Source: Dasyornis broadbenti (taxonomy: Eukaryota; Chordata; Aves; Passeriformes; Dasyornithidae). Taken from it: 64,000 nucleotides of DNA. Every line of letters starts with the position of its first letter. Within the stretch, counting starts at the first letter, position 1. The translations under genes were made by a program, and so were the position numbers. Positions 57,601 through 64,000 of the stretch are shown in pieces. The stretch lies in NCBI GenBank assembly GCA_013397935.1, contig VZRN01000244.1, forward strand, positions 62,001 to 126,000, read 5' to 3'. Below the pieces are notes generated by a model. That model was not told the DNA's origin. It made no database searches and worked only from the letters and a program-made list of their open reading frames with translations.

Positions 57601-58939
57601 AAATTAGGACTTACCATCTAGATGAGTAAAATGCCATCAAACGCTGCCAAGTAATTTAAGCGCATTTAGTGAGAGGATATGCCTTTTCTGAGGGGGAGCA
57701 AACCCGCACACCTCCTTAGGGTCTGTCAAAAAAGCACTTCTGAGGAAAGGGAGGCTTTTCTACCCACTCTGGGGAGAAGCAACCATCCATCTGTGTGTCT
57801 GGAGCCAAGACAAGACCCTCTCTTGTTGGACCCGGGCTCCCAGTGTGAGCCTGCACGAAATAACTGAGGGGCTCTGGAGAAATCAGGCTCTGGACTGCAC
57901 TTGGCAGGCTCGAAGCTGAGGTGAGCATGTTATCTTGCTCAGAAAATGGGAGCTCACGCTCCGTCGTGACGGGGAGGATGGTAACATTAGCTTGGGCAGC
58001 AGCAGATGGCTTTTTCAGGGAGATGTTCTGGGAACACGTTCAGGTTTTGCCTTTCATGTGGTGGATGTGCATGCTGGCAGATGACTTAGACTAAACAAAG
58101 GGTGATTCTGCGTTGTGGTTTCCTTCTGTCAACAGACTCTGCGATTGGGTGATGTTCCCAGTGGCACATCCCTGCTATTATTTTCCTCCCCCTGGGGTCC
58201 CTGCGGAGAATCCATCTTGACTGCAAGCCTAAGGTGCAGCCCTCACCCCCTTTTCCTGCTTTTTCAGGCTCCCACTGTGACATCCAGCCCCTCTCTTCCC
58301 TCCTGGTTATGCTGGAGGCCTCCAGCTCTCCAGTTCAGGCTCTCTCAGGGACACCCTGCGCTGTGGGGAGGATGATTCTGGAGCCAGTGGAAATGGGCAG
58401 TCAGTGTTCCCAGTGTAAAATCACTGAGCATGAGCTGAAAGCACCCAATTCCCGGAACAATACGAGCCCTGCATGTTGGAGATGTTGTTCCTCATGGCTA
58501 ATGAAGAGCTCAGCGGTATTTTGATGATAATTCAGTGCTTCACTTTTAGCCTGTTATGTACGTGCTAATTAAATGTTTTAACACGCTGTACATGTTTTAC
58601 GTATTAATAAGCAATAAGTGTACAAGTTACACTTTTTATGTGATTTGGAGCTAATTGCAGGGCGGTGAGATTTTCTCCTTTATATACCTATTAAACCCAC
58701 ATAACTGCTGTTTTTACAGTTGATGGGTGTTCAGTTAACATATAGTAATTGCTCTTTAAAGGCTTCAGTAAGTGCGTGTTCGAGACAATTTACAATGTTG
58801 GCAATTTCCCGGTGCAGGGAAGTTAATCACACTCGGCTCTGGATTTCCCAGGGAGTCCCTCGCTGGGCAAGCTGCGTCCAGCCATCAAGGATTCCACTTC
58901 CAAGGGTGGTAAACACACAGAGAAACACTTCATCGGCTA
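51671..58939. other. Intergenic, no gene seen
   Basis: Non-coding by inspection. It contains A/T homopolymers (54246-54257, 55122-55138, 55627-55642, 57512-57526) and an AT-rich island near 53630-53720 with a TGATTGAT string. Another AT-rich island at 58510-58800 is listed separately. Open frames of up to 178 codons match nothing I know. Confidence 0.7.
58510..58800. promoter_or_regulatory. AT-rich island with homeodomain motifs (intergenic)
   Basis: Contains TAATTA (58566-58571), TAATTG (58652-58657) and a perfect 7-5-7 inverted repeat, AAGTGTA/TACACTT (58616-58634), whose AAGTG cores resemble NK2-type sites. It looks like a conserved enhancer-like element but is unverified. Confidence 0.28.
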
Positions 58940-59415
58940 TCATGCAATTGTTTAGGTTGAAAAAAAAAAAACAAAAAAACCAACACCTTTAATACCATCA
59001 AGTCCAACCGTTAACCCAGCACCGCCAAGCCCAACACTAAACCCTGTCCCCAGGTGCCATATCTACATCACCTTTAAATCCCTCCGAGGATGGTGACTCC
59101 ATCACTGCCCTGGGCAGCCTGTTCCAATGCTTAACAGCCGTTTCAGCGAAGAAATTCTTCCTAATACCCAATCTGAACCTCCCCTGGTGCAGCCTGAGGC
59201 CGTTTCCTCTCATCCTGTCCCTTGCTCCCTGGGAGCAGAGCCTGACCCGACCCCCACCTGGCTGTCCTCTCCTGTCAGGAGCTGTGGAAATCCGGAACGT
59301 TCCCCCTGAGCCTCCTTTGCTCCAGGCTGAGCCCCTTTCCCAGCTCCTGGCGAGATTTGTGCTCCAGCCCCTTCCCTGCACAGCGTTCTGCAGCGAGCCG
59401 AGCAGCTGGGAGGTA
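58940..59415 (-). mobile_element. CR1 LINE 3' fragment with ORF2 C-terminus (intergenic)
   Basis: The minus strand encodes RLHQGRFRLGIRKNFF and HWNRLPRAVMESPS, the CR1 ORF2 carboxy-terminus, followed by the CR1 3' region (ttaacccagcaccgcc on +). An A-rich expansion (58960-58980) interrupts the 3' end. 5'-truncated and inactive. Confidence 0.88.
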
Positions 59416-62400
59416 GGGACACGTTGTTAGAAAAACAAATCAGGAGGGGCATCCCTCAGCGTTTTCTGGTTTATCCTGCAAAGCCACAGAGGAAAACAAC
59501 CATCTGTCCTCTTTTTCTCTTGGTGGATCACGCAGTCCCTCTCTGTTTTCCCTCCGGTTCGGAGACAGAGAAGCTGTGGGTCCCTGCTCCTGCGCTCGGT
59601 GTCACCTCAGGCAGATCACTTTGTGCCTCTGTCCCCCCGCGGGTGTGACACTCTGCCTGCCTTCACTCCGGGGGAATACTGCTCATCCCAGACTCCAGGC
59701 TCCAGCACTGAGCTGCTCGAATGCTTGCTTAAGAGAGATTTAAAACCAGACAAACAGCACCACCCTCCTGCCCCATTAATTTAGAAATTTTGAGGGCGAC
59801 AGGAAACTGGTGGCTGCTTCCTGAGGCAGCAAGGTGCTCTTGCCGTTTAATTGGCACAGTCATCTGAAAATCCAATCTACTAGACAAAGCAAAGGAGGAA
59901 CATCATCTGAAAACTGCGTGCCAGCGAGGGAGAGCGTGTGGAAAAGAAAGCAAATTTTTTGTTCCACTTCATTCCTTTTGCATAATGTTGTATCCTTTTG
60001 ACAAGGCAGCATAATAAAGCTTAACTCCCTCTCTGCTGTCCACCCTCCAAATGCTGACTTAAAAGAAAGCAGCAAAGCTCTATCTTTAGTGTCAAATGAA
60101 CAATGGGCTCTCTTCCAACAAGAAGAAATGAGCTGATTTTGAAAGAGTTCTGGAGAAAAGTGCAAAGTGTTCTTACTTCCCATGAAATAAATATTTGAGT
60201 GATAGTCACTTGGCTCATCCTGTAATATGTCAGTGAAGGCTTTGCACTCCAGGTTTACATAAAATATTGGTTTGGGTAGAGAGAAGGGCCAGAAAGCCCA
60301 TATTGCAGATAAGGAGAGACAGAGATACCACAATATCTAATACACTTCAGAAACAGCAACTAATTAATATTTCCACCACAAGATGGTATATTTCATCGTA
60401 TGTCACTGACAAAGCTTGGCCAAAACTTTTCCATGCAGGCTGTAGGATACTGAGAGGCTGGTTTTAACAGGCCTGGGGAAGCTCAGTCCCTCAGGCAGCG
60501 CTGTGCATTTCACCAGAGGCTCCTTTGGAGCTGCAGGAACTCGCTCAGCACAAAAAAGGGGAAAAGTGCCTTATCCTACTGGGTGATGGAGACCTGACAG
60601 GGCTCCGAGACCAGCCAGGAACCTGTCTGGCAAAACTCAAGGCTTTGCTGAAGCCACAAGACACAAAGAGCTGTCCCCACCAGAAACAGGGATGGCCTTG
60701 GTGCGCCACTGCTTTTCTGATTCTGTCTCTTCTTTTTTTCCCTCACTTTCCTATTTTCTCAAGCTGTTCAGCATGGGAAAGGTGCTTTGTTTACAGTGTT
60801 TAGGCTGCTGTTATTGTTGCTGAGAGATTTTAGAAAAGTTTGGGAAAAGCTAATTCGAAATACGTTTTGGCAAGCTAAGGAATTGTAGATTTCATGTTTT
60901 GGAAGGAATGCCTTCACTTAACCCACTTCAGGGTGCCTGGCAGGGACACCGCCACCCTTCTCCCCCTTTCCAGTAAACAGCTGCTGGTGAAATGGAGCTT
61001 TCAATGCTTCCTTCGCTACGTGGTGATGATGATGGTGATGATAATGAAAAAAAAAAACCCCTTGTGTGTTTGTGCAAGTTGCTGTGCCCACAGGAAAACA
61101 CACAACAAGGCCTGGATGTTTAATACTAATTTACCTGGATGTGCATCATGCCAGAGCGCAGGGCGGCCCTCAGCAGCTGACAGGGCCCTGGCAGCTCCGC
61201 ATTGTCTCGGTTACTCTCCTGTCTCCCCGTCATTTTCCTCCTCCTCCAGCGCGGTTATATGTTTCCCACTGATGATGATGATACGTCGGGACTTGGCACA
61301 CGCAGCTGGGAGAGGGAGAACAGTCTTAAAGGTCAGGCTTGGGGCTGAGGCTGGGATGAGCCGCCCTCGGTTTTCTGCGCCACGGAGCGATTCCCGTTTC
61401 TGCCGGCTGGGACAACGCTGTCCTGCTCCTACAGAGAGCACGAAGGTGAACCCCACAAGAGGCTCAAGGTGGGAAAAGGGGTCTTGAAACGCTCTGTGGA
61501 AACCTGGCTCACCATATTTTAGGTAGCTCTTTTCTTCTCACTACCCACCTTCTGACACAACAGTGGCTGTGGAATGATAGCTGAAAGAGCGGAGAGCAAC
61601 AAGATGTGTGCTCAAGACAATTTGTTTTCGTGAAACTTGGAGGTTTCTGATATTCTGGCTTTTCCCACAAAGCTTAGAATTCAGGATTCCTGCTCGTTGA
61701 AGCAGAGTGAGAGCTAAATGTAGCAGTGTATCCTCTCTGCTTTTAGTGCCTCTGAAATTGCTGCTTGGTGAGTAGCTAACATCACCTAGAAGCTCCTGTG
61801 GTGGTGAGACTGATAACGTTAATTTGGCAGAGAGCAGCAATGTAAACACTTCTAACAATGCTCATTGCCCTGGGAAGAACTGGAAGTGGAAAAAGGATTT
61901 TTTTTTTTTTTTTGAATGAAGGGTGTGGTGAAAATACCTCGCTCTGGAAACCCTCTGGGCTTCTATCTCCGTCTGAGGTATGATTCAGTGTTGATGTGGC
62001 AGAGAGATTTGCCCTGAGCGCTGTTTGCAAAGCAATGATGGGCTGGAGACTTTCCATGGGCAAAGGTTTTCTGCTGGGAGGCGCTGATTCCGTGAGTGCA
62101 AAACCTGCCAAGCGAGAGATTCCGGGCGGGATCCCCTCGCAAATCCCAGCAGTGGGTGTCTCTCGCTCCGAGTCCTGGCGGCGATGGCCTTTGTTCGGAG
62201 ACAACATGCCGCTGAAAGCTCCGTTCGGAACGGAAGGTTTTCGTTTTGGTTGGAATAAACTCCCTTTCTCCTCCTTAGGCAGGACAATCGCCTTTACCCT
62301 GCCTCCGGCCGTTCCTCAGTGAGCGTGAAGAGCCGCACACAGAACCCAAAATTCTGGGCCTGCCCTCTCTGGAGCCTCCTTGCAGGAGCCACAGCCCTGC

Positions 62401-64000
62401 CCGGGGTGGAGAAGGCACTCTGGGCTGAGCAGGACCCTCACAGCCCCTTCTCCCGTCCCGGCTGAGCTGCCCTGCTGGCTTTCACACATTCCTGTCTCAC
62501 CCAGCCCCACAAACCCACCCGGATCAGCACAGAGGACACTCAACACCTCAACATCTGGGCGCTTAATTGAACAGGCTCTCTGAGGCAGGAATGCACGTTC
62601 TCTGATTTCTATCAACTCCTGGCGCTGAAGGCAGGGCTGTCAAACGGGGCCACAGTGACCGAGGAGGGATTAAAGCTGTGTTATCTCATCCCTGTGGAGC
62701 TGGAGCAGAGGCGCGGAGAGAAGGGGGCTCAAAGCCTGGTGGCATCTCAGCCCAGCAGCAGAAGTGTCAGGGAGTCAGTGGCCTTACTGACAGCTCTGAA
62801 GCTTGGTGAAGGGGCAGGCAACCGAGATGAGAAGCTTCAGTTACCATCTCTGGATCCAGGCTGGACACCGGAGAAAAGAATGAGGTCAGGATTACAGAAA
62901 CAGCACGGGCTGAGGAAAGGCAGAGCGTGTCAGACAACATCCCCCTGGTGTTTTTCCATGACCTCACCAGGCTCGGTTTCTCACCTTCTGGAGCCCAGGA
63001 GGCACACCAGGGAGTCTCACTGACTGTGGAGCCTAAAGAAGGGCATGTACTTCATGCTACCCTGATGAAAAATACCCTTCTGTCAGAGAAATGGATCTTC
63101 AGACTTGCAAGCATCCCACAGCAGTTGTCTTGTTTCCCTGTTGTATCCTACCACCAGCTCCTGCCTCAAAACTGGAGTCTTTTCCCCTCTCTGTGCCTTT
63201 CCAGACGTATAACCAAGGCAATAAAGGCTTTTCAACTCTCAGTGCGCTTGCACTGGGTTCAATATTCTTTCTTGTTACAAAGTCTTGTTATAGGTTTTCC
63301 TAAACCTCAGTTTAGGAGAGGTTGAGGCTCACATGATGCCCAGAGCTGCAACGCTCCCTTTCTTACAATAACAACTATTTTTCTCAACTGCACATCTGTG
63401 CCTTGTTCCTCTCTGTCAAGGGCACTGCAAAAAAAACCCCTATTTTTATCAGCTTCTCCTTCCTCACCCACACTGGCCAACCCTTGTTTCCTCCAGCACT
63501 CCATGCTGCTGCAGAGAAAGAAGATTATGAATGCTTCCAAATTATCTCCAGAAAGACTGAATAAATACAGTGAGACCCTAGTACTATTAAAAATGTTTTG
63601 CAAAAGGGAAAAAAAAAAATTATTAAAATAAAATACTCAGGAAACCTCGTGAGTATTTCCCAACCTATGGCAGTGACAGTGAAGCTGCTGATCCCCTGTG
63701 AGGGCAGCTGGGGCACTAAATTTTTGTTCCATTACCAGGACAAGTGCTGCCTAGCAGAGCAGTGGCAGGTAGATGGTGCAGGACACAAAGTTATGGGCAT
63801 GGACAAGCGGGAAAAGTGAGGGCCCTGCAAGGACAGGCTTAGTGGGGATCATGGGCATGGAAAGGTGGGAACACCAGAGCACGGGACTGGAAGATGGGGG
63901 AAGACCTCGTGTTTGGATGGCTGTCACACAGCCCATAAGGAGCTTCCATGAAGCCATTCCCACCTAGCTGCAGAGGAAAAAAAAATGAAGAAAGGAAATT
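59416..64000. other. Intergenic, no gene seen
   Basis: No recognisable coding sequence. Short GAT repeats (61023-61045, 61270-61283), a T run (61899-61914), an unremarkable but repeat-free stretch at 59990-60260, and a moderately CpG-rich area around 61140-61470 and 62080-62260. A 197-codon open frame (60894-61487) passes through the GAT repeat and is not credible. Confidence 0.68.

Noticed and set aside
60894..61487. 197-codon open frame in the intergenic region
   Set aside because: Contains a GAT microsatellite read as a methionine run and low-complexity serine; no family resemblance.
1..64000. CRISPR arrays, tRNA or rRNA genes, prokaryotic operons, intact retroviral genes
   Set aside because: None seen. 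The only mobile DNA recognised is dead CR1 fragments, and regular spaced repeats are absent.

Overview
The window is vertebrate nuclear DNA, almost certainly from a bird. It carries most of one large multi-exon gene in GT-AG introns. It also carries five truncated LINE fragments whose 3' ends match the avian CR1 family (the tagaatcatagaatggttt-type end and a degraded CR1 ORF2 carboxy-terminus). The introns are short for a vertebrate gene of this size. I cannot name the species. Frequent T/G-rich runs and homopolymer-flanked gaps would fit a short-read songbird assembly, but that is a guess.

The gene is ZNF462 (zinc finger protein 462), on the + strand. Bases 1-38 are the last codons of coding exon 2. 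Exon 3 (653-6189) is a giant 5.5-kb exon with about 23 C2H2 fingers. Exons 4-13 follow at 7066-7230, 8819-9093, 12070-12188, 16398-16589, 31631-31895, 34482-34618, 39954-40177, 42583-42715, 46202-46316 and 47258-47459 (stop codon TGA). All phases agree, and joining the pieces gives about 2,466 residues without an internal stop. I count 34 fingers here. The 5' UTR, the start codon and the first exons lie upstream of the window. The 3' UTR runs to about 50405, where AATAAA is followed by a GT-rich element. A proximal AATAAA sits 85 bases after the stop. The 3' UTR contains long A tracts and a 698-base gap.

The introns hold four features that stand out. (1) Intron 8 has a possible 30-base, frame-preserving microexon. 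(2) Exon 5 has a NAGNAG acceptor that would add or remove one glutamine inside a VKQE sumoylation consensus. (3) Exon 11 begins with GTGAGT, so splicing it to exon 10 rebuilds a strong donor, as in a recursive-splicing exon. (4) Intron 7 has two possible poison exons. CR1 fragments lie in introns 7, 8 and 9 and twice downstream, all antisense to ZNF462.

From about 50.4 to 64 kb I see no gene: two CR1 fragments, short repeats and a few AT-rich islands that look like candidate conserved noncoding elements. Known vertebrate gene order places RAD23B next downstream, but it is not in the window. There are no tRNA, rRNA, CRISPR or prokaryotic features. I found no wholly new genetic system. The most interesting material concerns how this one gene may be spliced and the repeated 'finger plus tail' architecture of its protein.
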